64,000 bases of DNA from Bosea sp. RAC05 (GTDB taxonomy: Bacteria > Pseudomonadota > Alphaproteobacteria > Rhizobiales > Beijerinckiaceae), in the NCBI RefSeq assembly GCF_001713455.1, contig NZ_CP016463.1, positions 248,001 through 312,000 of the forward strand. Reading direction: 5' to 3'. Both the position numbers and the translations under genes were made by a program. Below, in pieces: positions 8,952 to 16,277 of the stretch. The notes under the pieces were generated by a model. That model saw only the letters and a list, made by a program, of their open reading frames with translations. It was not told the origin of the DNA and searched no databases. The first letter of the stretch is position 1; every line of letters begins with the position of its first letter.

Positions 8952-9643
8952 CGAACGCGTTCACCCAGGTCATCCAGAGCTGCATCGACGACGCCGAGTT
9001 CTTCGGACCGCAGGGCGCCTGCCCGGCATCGATCGAGCCGGGTCACCCGAGACTGCTTGTGATCTCTGGCGAGAACGCCGGCGGGAAGAGCTTCTTCGCG
9101 AAGGTCATGCGCTCGCGGATGAGGGAGGCTCTCCCACACTGCGAATGGATCCCGATCTCGATGACCACGAGGACGTCGTCGGGCATGCACAGGGCGTTCA
9201 TGTTCGGTGACGAATCGACATCGTCGACCGGACAGACCTCATTTCGGGCGGTGCGGGGCGCGCTGACCACCTGCCGCGGACGGGACACGCCTCATGTGCT
9301 CCTGCTCGACGAGCCCGATATCGGGTTGTCTGAGGGGTACCAGGGCGCGCTCGGTGAGATGGTCGAGGAGTTCGCCAGCAATTTGCCGGAGACGACACAG
9401 GGACTGGTGGTTGTCAGCCATGCACGCCCCCTTATCGGCAAGCTGATGCACCTCGACCCGACCTGCGTGCGCGTCGGAGACGATCTCCGGCCCACGCGGG
9501 AATGGCTGAAGAATGGGGATCTGCCCCGTTCGATTGCCGACATCGAAGCGCTGCGCGACAAGGCGCTGGCCCGATTTAGGGCCATTCACGCAGCCGTCGA
9601 GAGCAGGAAGCTGGAGAAGGCCGGGCAGGCTCCAAAGCCGTAG
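8948..9643 (+). CDS. Stand-alone ABC-type ATPase coupled to hipBA
   Basis: A 231-residue soluble ATPase. Visible are a Walker A, SGENAGGKSFF (about residues 40-50), a Walker B with D-loop, HVLLLDEPDIGLSE (about 118-131), and a switch histidine in VVVSHARP (about 160). A canonical LSGGQ signature is not seen; the equivalent stretch reads TGQTSFRAVRGAL. There are no membrane segments and no permease gene beside it, so a transporter role is unlikely; it resembles the small AAA/ABC ATPases found in defence and toxin contexts. The ATG at 8948 overlaps the hipA stop as ATGA, implying translational coupling. Its role with HipBA is not known to me. Confidence 0.75.
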   Translation: MTNAFTQVIQSCIDDAEFFGPQGACPASIEPGHPRLLVISGENAGGKSFFAKVMRSRMREALPHCEWIPISMTTRTSSGMHRAFMFGDESTSSTGQTSFRAVRGALTTCRGRDTPHVLLLDEPDIGLSEGYQGALGEMVEEFASNLPETTQGLVVVSHARPLIGKLMHLDPTCVRVGDDLRPTREWLKNGDLPRSIADIEALRDKALARFRAIHAAVESRKLEKAGQAPKP

Positions 9644-9661
9644 CCAACCCGGCCTGACGAG

Positions 9662-10363
9662 TTAGCGCCACAGGCGAGCGAAGCCTCCACGCATGACGTC
9701 CGTCGCCCTCGCGGCCGTACCGAGTTCATGGTCGACGACGCTGTCATCCTGGAAGCGGTATGTGCGGCGCTTGTCCGACCGCTCGCCCGAGCCGAGTTGG
9801 TGCCGGCGGGCGGCGTTCTCGCGCGCAGAGTTCACCAGGTCCAAGCGTCGATCCAGTTCGATCAGAAGCTCGGCCCTGGCCTGCTGCAGGCTGGTAGTGC
9901 GGCTACGGGTCTGAGCACTCACCACCAAACCAGTCGGCAGATGACGCAGCCGGCAGCTGTTCTGGTGCTTGTTGCGATGCTGACCACCGGCGCCAGTGCC
10001 GCTGAACCACTCGACCTGGAAGTCGATGTCAGATCGGCACTGATGCGGATCACGATCAATCTGACCGGTTTCAATCACGGCGACAGTCACAGTCGACGAG
10101 TGAACCCGACCTCGCTTCTCATTGGCGGGCACACGCTGAATGCGATGACCGCCTCGCTCATGATCGAGACGATCAGCTCCCTTACCCGAGATCTGAAGGA
10201 CGATGGATTGATGGCCGGCGCGCCTGTCCGGTTGGATGTCGGCGCGAGCTGTTCAAGCTTCGCGCTCGGCCAGACGCAGATAAGCGACTGCGAGCTCGGC
10301 CACGAACTGGCGTGCATCGTCGCCGCCTTCGCCGGCGCGTATCTCGATGGTGCGGGATGACAT
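9662..10363 (-). pseudogene. Peptide chain release factor-like gene with one in-frame TGA at codon 37
   Basis: The frame encodes a class I release-factor-like protein of 233 codons. Codons 1-36 carry the PCRF signature IEIRAGEGGDDARQFVAEL; codons about 55-95 carry GADRLDHERGGHRIQRVPAN; the peptidyl-tRNA hydrolysis motif GAGGQ is at about codons 124-128, and the C-terminal RRTYRFQDDSVVDHELG block is typical of RF1. The ATG at 10361-10363 has AAGGG nearby. A single TGA (10253-10255) interrupts an otherwise intact frame; it falls where RF1 has a tryptophan and RF2 a phenylalanine, so a one-base TGG-to-TGA change would explain it. A GTG at 10130-10132 could make a GGQ-only protein. The stop-recognition triplet reads PAN instead of PAT (RF1) or SPF (RF2). 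Either a recent pseudogene or a read-through-controlled gene. No upstream functional partner is visible. Confidence 0.75.
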
Positions 10364-10638
10364 GGGGAGAGCCCTTGCTTCAGACATGACGGATGGGTCG
10401 CAGAACCGGCTGGTCCGCGGACGTCAAGGAAAGCGCTGGGCGATCTCTCTGCTCATGGCATCAGCCATATCACGGGTTATCGCAGCGCAAAAGGCACCCG
10501 GAGATGCGATTCATGTGCACTCTTGTGAGCTTGAACCTGCTGTCACCCCAAGGGGGTTGACGCTTCCGAGACGCGGGAAAGACAACGGTAAAAGCAGAAT
10601 CACCGGCTGCCGAGAGACCCCGAGTCGGAGCGCCCGCC
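10364..10638. promoter_or_regulatory. Divergent intergenic region between release-factor-like gene and CRISPR-Cas operon
   Basis: No gene is supported here. It must hold the promoters of the cas operon (plus) and of the release-factor-like gene (minus). An imperfect inverted repeat, GTCACCCC-AAG-GGGG-T-TGAC, covers 10542-10561 and overlaps a possible minus-35 box TTGACG (10557-10562); no convincing minus-10 follows. A GANTC-bearing CGATTCAT lies at 10507-10514. GGAG at 10627-10630 is the ribosome site for cas6. The 5' end of the inverted repeat resembles the CRISPR repeat start. Confidence 0.5.
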
Positions 10639-11343
10639 TTGAAGTTCATGCTGATCGATATCCCACGTGAGGATGCCTTCACGCTCGCCCGGAAGACTCA
10701 CGCGGCGACGTCGATGGATGCCGGCTATCAGGTGAAAACCGTTCTGGCAGAAGCGTCCATTCCCTTGAGGCCTTGGCGCTTCCTTGCGTCCGACCCGATG
10801 TCATACCGGATTTGCGGCGCCGTCGATGGGGATGTCGAGACCAGTGCTCTGACCAACCTCGGAGGATCGGTCTGCGCTACGGCTGATTGGGAGCCGGAAA
10901 ATGGCATGATCGAGCTCGATCTGCACGTCACGCCGCAGCTGCAATGTCGCTTCCGCGATGTCCCAGGTGATCGCGACCTCCCGCGGCGCAGCCGGCTTTT
11001 CGATGCCGCAGTCGGATCGCATGACCGGTCAGCTGCTTACCGCGACTGGGTCGCCAACAAGATCCAGCCGGCCAGTGCCGGGATCGAGATCGACGGCGAC
11101 ATCCAGATCGCTTTCGTGCGCGATGTCCGCGTGCCCCGCAAGTTCGAGGACCGCAGGGTCAAGCTGGTCATGATCCCATCCTGCAGGGCGAGATTCAAAG
11201 CCAATGTGACCGATCTCGCACTCTTCCGAAATACGGTTTCCGGCGGGATCGGCCGCCAGCGCGCATTCGGGTTCGGATCGCTGATCCCGCGCACTGTCCT
11301 GTCTAGCCTCGCTTCGCATGGAGGCTTCGCCGATGCGGCCTGA
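10639..11343 (+). CDS. cas6: Cas6e-like CRISPR RNA endonuclease of the type IV-A locus
   Basis: Processes pre-crRNA at repeats and stays bound to the crRNA 3' handle; in type IV-A this slot is Csf5 or a Cas6e-type protein. The 234-residue product ends with the diagnostic glycine-rich loop GGIGRQRAFGFGSL (about 205-218) and has the Cas6e-type C-terminal RAMP strand before it. In the N-terminal motif where Cas6e proteins read Y-x-x-H, this one reads GYQVKTVL, so the usual catalytic histidine is lysine (Lys33 with Tyr30); His21 is the only nearby histidine. Start is TTG at 10639, eight bases after GGAG; ATG at 10648 is the alternative. It overlaps csf1 by 11 bp. The array's GC-rich hairpin repeats of 28 nt suit a Cas6e-type enzyme. 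Confidence 0.8.
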   Translation: MKFMLIDIPREDAFTLARKTHAATSMDAGYQVKTVLAEASIPLRPWRFLASDPMSYRICGAVDGDVETSALTNLGGSVCATADWEPENGMIELDLHVTPQLQCRFRDVPGDRDLPRRSRLFDAAVGSHDRSAAYRDWVANKIQPASAGIEIDGDIQIAFVRDVRVPRKFEDRRVKLVMIPSCRARFKANVTDLALFRNTVSGGIGRQRAFGFGSLIPRTVLSSLASHGGFADAA

Positions 11344-12172
11344 CTTCTGTTTCGATCCGGGCCGGCGGCTTTTATACGAACACCTGCTTCGCTACTTCAC
11401 CGACGAGGCTACGGCCCAGCCAATCGGTCAAGCCAAATGCAAGATTTGCGGCGCGATGGTCGACTGTGTGAGGGTCGACACGTCCAAAAATGAAGGCACC
11501 TGCCTCGCGCAACACGGGATTACGTCGAAGCGCTCGGAACAGCTGGCCGACGGCGCTCGCCCGACCCACGACGCCCCTGTCAGACCAGGCTTCAACGCTT
11601 TCAACGACAAGTACACCGTGATGATCGCATCTGCCGAGAGGGCCTTCATCAATACGAATATCCGCCCTGTCATGCCGCTTCCTGACAGCATTGTCGCCGT
11701 CCGCAAGGGTGAGAAGCCGATCGGCGCGATACGGCGCGATCTTTTGGAGGATCCACCGGCCGCACCTTACGTTGCGGTTATCTTGGAGGGACGCAACGCC
11801 TCCATCCCGATCATACTCGTCGATAACGACGTCGAGGTCGTGATCAGCGGTGACGATACGCCGACGAAGCTCGACAGGAGAGCTTTCGCCAAGGCGCTTG
11901 CGGCCGGCAAAGCGCTGGGCCTGGGCCATTTCCAGTTGGCAAGCCGGATGAAGATGACGCTGCTCAATGCAGGCCCGTCTGGAACGCTCAGTGCCAATAT
12001 CGACGGAAAGAAGCGCACTCTGACAGTGCCGGAGGCCATGGAGGCTCTGAAGTCTCTTGGCCTCAGCAATCTGCGGGAGATCTTCGAAGACGTCCCCGTC
12101 TCAGGCCCAATCGCCTGGGCCGTCCAAACCATTCTCGCCGACGAAGCCGGCATCGAACAGACGGAACAGTGA
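11333..12172 (+). CDS. csf1: Csf1, type IV CRISPR large subunit-like protein
   Basis: Csf1 is the type IV effector subunit in the Cas8-like position. The 279-residue protein starts RPDFCFDPGRRLLYEHLL and has the N-terminal zinc-finger-like cysteines characteristic of Csf1: CKICG at about residues 41-45, a further cysteine in MVDC and another in EGTC about 14 residues on. The rest is mixed alpha/beta with KALGLGHFQLASRMK toward the C-terminus. ATG at 11333 is chosen because GGAGG lies 8 bases upstream; ATG at 11318 lacks such a site. It overlaps the cas6 end and is followed immediately by csf2. Assignment rests on the cysteines, size and neighbours. Confidence 0.82.
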   Translation: MRPDFCFDPGRRLLYEHLLRYFTDEATAQPIGQAKCKICGAMVDCVRVDTSKNEGTCLAQHGITSKRSEQLADGARPTHDAPVRPGFNAFNDKYTVMIASAERAFINTNIRPVMPLPDSIVAVRKGEKPIGAIRRDLLEDPPAAPYVAVILEGRNASIPIILVDNDVEVVISGDDTPTKLDRRAFAKALAAGKALGLGHFQLASRMKMTLLNAGPSGTLSANIDGKKRTLTVPEAMEALKSLGLSNLREIFEDVPVSGPIAWAVQTILADEAGIEQTEQ

Positions 12173-12174
12173 GC

Positions 12175-13284
12175 ATGTCCATGAACATTGAGATCGTCGG
12201 CACCATCACCGCCGTCCAGCCTCTTTCGATCACCCAGATGGATTCTCGCACGCCGGGCGTTCCCATGATGCCATTCGTGGTCGGCGGTGAAATCGTGCAG
12301 CAGATCTACATCCCCTCCACGTCGTTGCGCGGGATGCTGCGGACGGCCGCAGTGAAAAACGTGATAGACGCGATTTCGGATGGACCGAAACTGCCTTTTG
12401 ATCGGAACACTTACTACTGGAACCGCATCGGCGGCGTGAAGGGCACCGACAAGGACTTGCGCGGCACCGACGTCCTCATCGCCGGCGAGATGATGAAGAA
12501 AAATCCTGTCATTGCACTGTTCGGCGCCGGCGAGGTTTTCGTTCGCGGCAAAGTCGCTGTCGGTGAGGCGCGCCAGTCCTCGGACTTACGGGCCCGCGAT
12601 CTCAACTTCACTCGCGTCGGCCAGCGTCGGGACGACCTGATGTCCGACCCCGAGCTGTTCGCGAGGATCAGCGATCAGGATGCCAGTGATCATGAGGCAT
12701 ACACAACAACCAAGAAGGACGTCTCGGCCAACAAGCGCCAACTCGCCGAGATGCAAATGAAAATCAAGGCCCTCAAGAAGCGCGAGGCCTCTCTCACGAC
12801 TGAAGAACGCGCAGATCTGGCAGACCTTGAGGAGAAAAAGACCGGCATCGATGCCCAGATCAGGGAATCTCAGGCTGGCGGCATCTACAAGAACGCGATC
12901 AACATGCCCCATTCGAACCAGGTCATCGCCGCCGGGACAGTGTTCGATCACTGGATCAGAGCGACATCGGTCGACCAGCTGCAACTCGGCTGCCTGCTTG
13001 ATGCCCTTCGCAGGTTCAGCATCGACTGCAGGGTCGGTGGATTGGAGAACCGCGGCTGCGGCGAGATTCTGGCGGACTATGCCGTGCGCATGCATGACGG
13101 CAAGACCTTCGACGAGAACGACAACCCTGCCTATGTCGATGTCGGGCGTCTTACGCTCGCCCGCGGCGCTTTTGCCATAGAGCCAGTCGGTGATGTGCTG
13201 ACGTCGGCCCGTAAGGTCTGGAAGGATGCCAAAGCGAACAAGCTCGCGGGCTTCGATTTCGCGGCCCCGAAGCGGGCGGCCTGA
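12175..13284 (+). CDS. csf2: Csf2, type IV Cas7-family crRNA backbone subunit
   Basis: Csf2 multimerises along the crRNA in the type IV effector. The RAMP/Cas7 features are seen: N-terminal IEIVGTITAVQPLSI, then IYIPSTSLRGMLRTAA (the S-x-x-RG motif of RAMP modules, about residues 44-59), HSNQVIAAGTVF and the glycine-rich VGGLENRGCGEIL near 290. Residues about 180-235 hold a highly charged heptad-like insertion (KRQLAEMQMKIKALKKREAS) that reads as a coiled coil, making the protein 369 residues. ATG at 12175 is preferred; GTG at 12169 overlaps the csf1 stop and ATG at 12181 is also possible. It ends one base before the dinG start. Confidence 0.85.
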   Translation: MSMNIEIVGTITAVQPLSITQMDSRTPGVPMMPFVVGGEIVQQIYIPSTSLRGMLRTAAVKNVIDAISDGPKLPFDRNTYYWNRIGGVKGTDKDLRGTDVLIAGEMMKKNPVIALFGAGEVFVRGKVAVGEARQSSDLRARDLNFTRVGQRRDDLMSDPELFARISDQDASDHEAYTTTKKDVSANKRQLAEMQMKIKALKKREASLTTEERADLADLEEKKTGIDAQIRESQAGGIYKNAINMPHSNQVIAAGTVFDHWIRATSVDQLQLGCLLDALRRFSIDCRVGGLENRGCGEILADYAVRMHDGKTFDENDNPAYVDVGRLTLARGAFAIEPVGDVLTSARKVWKDAKANKLAGFDFAAPKRAA

Positions 13285-13285
13285 C

Positions 13286-15511
13286 ATGGCCAAAGTGCCC
13301 CACCTCGACCTCGCATCATGGCGAGCGGACGCGCCGGGCATCATTCGAGCTGTCTTCGCCGATGGCGGGTCCCTATCGCAAGTCATGCCTGGCTACGCCG
13401 CGCAGCCCGAACAGAGCCGCATGGCTCAAAACTGCGCCGCGACCATTGTTGCGGGCAAGGCAGAGGCAGCCAGCATCTCCTTCCAGCAGGCATCGACCGG
13501 GATCGGCAAGGGAATCGCCTACGGTGTGCCGCTTGCCCTGCATGCTGTCCTGACAGGCGGGCGGGTGATGGTGGCCACCCACACGATCAATCTGCAGCGT
13601 CAATGGACTGGCAAGGACGGCCGAATCGTCGCTGATGTCGTGGACAAGCTGACCGGAATTCGCCCGATCGTTGCTCTGCGGCGGTCACAACGGTCGTTCG
13701 TCTCCTGCAGCAGAACGCAGAAGTATGCTGAGATGCTGCGTGCCCAAGCGTCGGTGCCCGGTGTTGAATCCCCTGGCCTGCTGCTGATGCAGGCGGCCGC
13801 GCTAGACGAACTGGCGAATTACGTCCAGGACGTGATGGATGTCGCCGCCAGGAGCAAGGCTAGGTGCGATGAGGCTGTCGACGATTTCGAAGGTCTTATC
13901 GACACTTTTGCCGACGCTTATCCGGACCAGTGGGCACTACTCGCCAGCCTTCAGACGGATCGCATCTGCATCAATCCGCAGTCATCGAAGTCCGAACGCC
14001 TTCTCTACGAGAGATATGCTGCGCGCTCCAGGCTCGCGAATGTGCTCGTAACCACCCATGCCGCAGCTGTCATCGACCTCAAGATCGGGAGTATCCTCGA
14101 CGGAATAAGTGCGAAGTTCGAAGGTATCGTTTTCGACGAGGCCGATCGGTTGCCCGATGTGGCAAAATCGATAATCGCTTCCACCAACTCGATCGGCGCT
14201 ATCGGGTCGGACATTGCTGCCGTACTTCAGGCAGCGGCAGCAGACGAGGTTCCGCTGGAGATCCGCAAAAAGATCGCAGAGAGCGCAATCGATCTTCATA
14301 CGAAAATCGATCAGCTGTTCGATCACTTGCGCGTGCAGGACAAAGAACTGAAGGACCGAGTTCAGCTTGAGGTCCAGAAGTCGGACCCCGTCTCGGTTAT
14401 TCTGAGCGACGTTTCCGTCGGCCTGCAGGCTCTTTCGGCAGCCATCAGCAGGGGCAAGTTTCCGATCTTCCACGATGTGGTCGAGGGCCTGGAGCAGCAG
14501 GTCTACCACATTGACAATTTCCTCCAGGAAGTCGGTCTGGAGAAAAGCCAGCGCTACAGCCGGCCCGTCGTCTCATTCTCCCCGGTTCGAAGCCAGCCGT
14601 CGATTTCGCTGATCCCGCGATCGCACAAGATGCTGGTCTCTCGCCTGTGGACGGGGACCAGATCCCGCGCCAAGTCGATCATTTTTACCAGTGCGACGCT
14701 TACAGCTCCGGGAAAGCCGCCGGAGCGCGCATTCGACGACATGATCGAGATGGTCGGCCTTGACCGGCGCCGAGAACTTATCCGCACGGACCTAAGCGGC
14801 GTTTACGCGCCGGAAACGTTCGGGACGATGACATTTATGCTCGCTCATCCATCTGCGCCTGTTCCCGAGCGTAGCCTCGAGGATGAGCCGCCCTCCATCG
14901 CCTACACTGCGCATGCAGTAGGAATGGCAGCTGCAACGCGAACGACAGGCGGGAATGCGAATGTCCTTGTGCTGGTGAAGAGTCACGAAGCCGGTATCAA
15001 GATCGCAGACAAACTCGATAGGGTGCTTCCGAGCGAGGTTCGTGCGAGAAAACCAGGCGAAAAGCTCAGCGACTTGGTCGACTGGTTCAAGGCTGAGCGA
15101 GGCAGAATTCTGGTCACCGCAGGCGCGTGGGAAGGCCTCGATATCCCAGGCTGGATCGACCATCTCGTAATCCATCGGCTGCCCTTCGAGCCGCCAAGCG
15201 GCCGCTTCGCCCAATACGACGAAGGCACGTCGTTGGCCGTCACCAGCATGATGCGCCTACTTCGCCAAGGTATCGGCCGGGGCATTCGCAGGGCGTCGGA
15301 CAAGGTCTGCGTCTGGATCTGTGACCCCAGGTTCGGGATGCCGGGCGATCTTGCTGCCGAGAAGTGGCTGGCAGTTCATCCGAAAGCCCATCCATCCTAC
15401 CTCGCCTGTGTGGAACATCGTTTCCAGCCAGCTTTGGCGAAGGCAGGGATCATCCCGATCCCTCATTCTGGGAAGAGAGAGCAAGCCGCCAAGGGTAAAG
15501 CGCTCGCATGA
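13286..15511 (+). CDS. csf4: CasDinG (Csf4), type IV-A superfamily 2 helicase
   Basis: DNA helicase recruited by the type IV-A effector, required for interference in studied systems. The 741-residue protein has an XPD/DinG layout: SRMAQ N-terminal motif, motif I QASTGIGKG (about 68-76), ATHTINLQ as motif Ia, motif II VFDEAD (about 281-286), and motif VI RQGIGRGIRRA (about 660-670). The four iron-sulphur cysteines of classic DinG are absent; only one remains in SFVSCSRTQ, matching the vestigial iron-sulphur domain described for CasDinG. The residue after the P-loop lysine is glycine (codon 13511-13513) where Thr/Ser normally binds magnesium. ATG is 1 bp after the csf2 stop; its stop overlaps csf3 as ATGA. 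Location between csf2 and csf3 is not the usual order I know. Confidence 0.88.
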   Translation: MAKVPHLDLASWRADAPGIIRAVFADGGSLSQVMPGYAAQPEQSRMAQNCAATIVAGKAEAASISFQQASTGIGKGIAYGVPLALHAVLTGGRVMVATHTINLQRQWTGKDGRIVADVVDKLTGIRPIVALRRSQRSFVSCSRTQKYAEMLRAQASVPGVESPGLLLMQAAALDELANYVQDVMDVAARSKARCDEAVDDFEGLIDTFADAYPDQWALLASLQTDRICINPQSSKSERLLYERYAARSRLANVLVTTHAAAVIDLKIGSILDGISAKFEGIVFDEADRLPDVAKSIIASTNSIGAIGSDIAAVLQAAAADEVPLEIRKKIAESAIDLHTKIDQLFDHLRVQDKELKDRVQLEVQKSDPVSVILSDVSVGLQALSAAISRGKFPIFHDVVEGLEQQVYHIDNFLQEVGLEKSQRYSRPVVSFSPVRSQPSISLIPRSHKMLVSRLWTGTRSRAKSIIFTSATLTAPGKPPERAFDDMIEMVGLDRRRELIRTDLSGVYAPETFGTMTFMLAHPSAPVPERSLEDEPPSIAYTAHAVGMAAATRTTGGNANVLVLVKSHEAGIKIADKLDRVLPSEVRARKPGEKLSDLVDWFKAERGRILVTAGAWEGLDIPGWIDHLVIHRLPFEPPSGRFAQYDEGTSLAVTSMMRLLRQGIGRGIRRASDKVCVWICDPRFGMPGDLAAEKWLAVHPKAHPSYLACVEHRFQPALAKAGIIPIPHSGKREQAAKGKALA

Positions 15512-16215
15512 GTAATGACGTATTCATCCTGAAAGCGAGCCTGCGTTCGCCGGTCATGACCGACAAACCGATCCATATCGACGGCTTGCTGCTTGCGATG
15601 CGGGAGGATCGCGACGGCCCGGATAGTGTCGGAACGCCTTTCGATGCCCTTGCCAAGACCGATGGTGTATTTCATGCCTCAGCCGGCTTTTTCGTGGGCT
15701 CGGGGCTGACGCCAGTTGTCGAAACGAAGCATGTGACAATCAAGCGCCTGCAGACCAATGGCGGTGGTGACGAGGACTGGTTCCGGAATGACGGACGATA
15801 TATCCCGAAGATGAGCCCGCATCGTCCCACTGTCACACAGAATCCGACGATCGAGGGCGCCGTGGCAATCCTATGGCAGTGCCGCGGGAACGCGGATAAA
15901 GCGCTGATGCTGGCCAGACGTATCTTCTGCGTAGGTGGCCGTCGCAACAACGGATATGGCCGCGTCGAACGGTGGGATGTGCTCCCGTGTTCAGCCAGTT
16001 CGGACAAGGCTGGCTGGTTTGGTCAGGGAGGAGAGGTCCTGCGGAATCTTCCTCGGTCCTTCATCTCCGGTCGGCACCCACCAGGCAGCATGCCAGACAT
16101 AGGGCGAGTCGAGCCGAGCTACGGGGGCGCTGAAGGCCGCATCGAAATCGTCAAGCCGACCCTTACCGCCATGCTCGGATCGTCCATGACCGCAAGGGCC
16201 ATTCTCGCCTTCTGA
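15508..16215 (+). CDS. csf3: Csf3, type IV Cas5-family subunit
   Basis: Csf3 caps the 5' handle of the crRNA in the type IV effector. The 235-residue protein has a RAMP-type opening, VFILKASLRSPVMTDKPIHIDGLL, then GTPFDALAKTDGVFHASAGF, and a glycine-rich loop GGRRNNGYGRVERW (about 145-158) typical of Cas5/Csf3. It starts within the dinG stop (ATGA), so translation is coupled, and it ends 62 bp before the first CRISPR repeat. It closes the cas operon; no adaptation genes follow. The call rests on RAMP features, position and the other csf genes. Confidence 0.83.
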   Translation: MSNDVFILKASLRSPVMTDKPIHIDGLLLAMREDRDGPDSVGTPFDALAKTDGVFHASAGFFVGSGLTPVVETKHVTIKRLQTNGGGDEDWFRNDGRYIPKMSPHRPTVTQNPTIEGAVAILWQCRGNADKALMLARRIFCVGGRRNNGYGRVERWDVLPCSASSDKAGWFGQGGEVLRNLPRSFISGRHPPGSMPDIGRVEPSYGGAEGRIEIVKPTLTAMLGSSMTARAILAF

Positions 16216-16277
16216 GACTTGCCCGAACCAGGACCGCTGTTTGAAAAACGAATATCCTCAATAGGTTGATTTCTAGA
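16216..16277 (+). promoter_or_regulatory. CRISPR leader
   Basis: The 62 bp between the csf3 stop and the first repeat are relatively AT-rich (GTTTGAAAAACGAATATCC). They are on the side of the array with identical repeats, whereas the far end is degenerate, so this is the leader side. Transcription may come from here or read through from the cas operon. No clear promoter hexamers were picked out. Confidence 0.6.

Noticed and set aside
8948..9643. ABC transporter
   Set aside because: No membrane segments in the protein and no permease gene nearby; the soluble ATPase is coupled to hipA.
9662..10363. RF2-like programmed frameshift at the UGA of the release-factor-like gene
   Set aside because: The homologous frame resumes in the same frame after the TGA. 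The shifted frame beyond it (about 10087-10317) shows no release-factor features.
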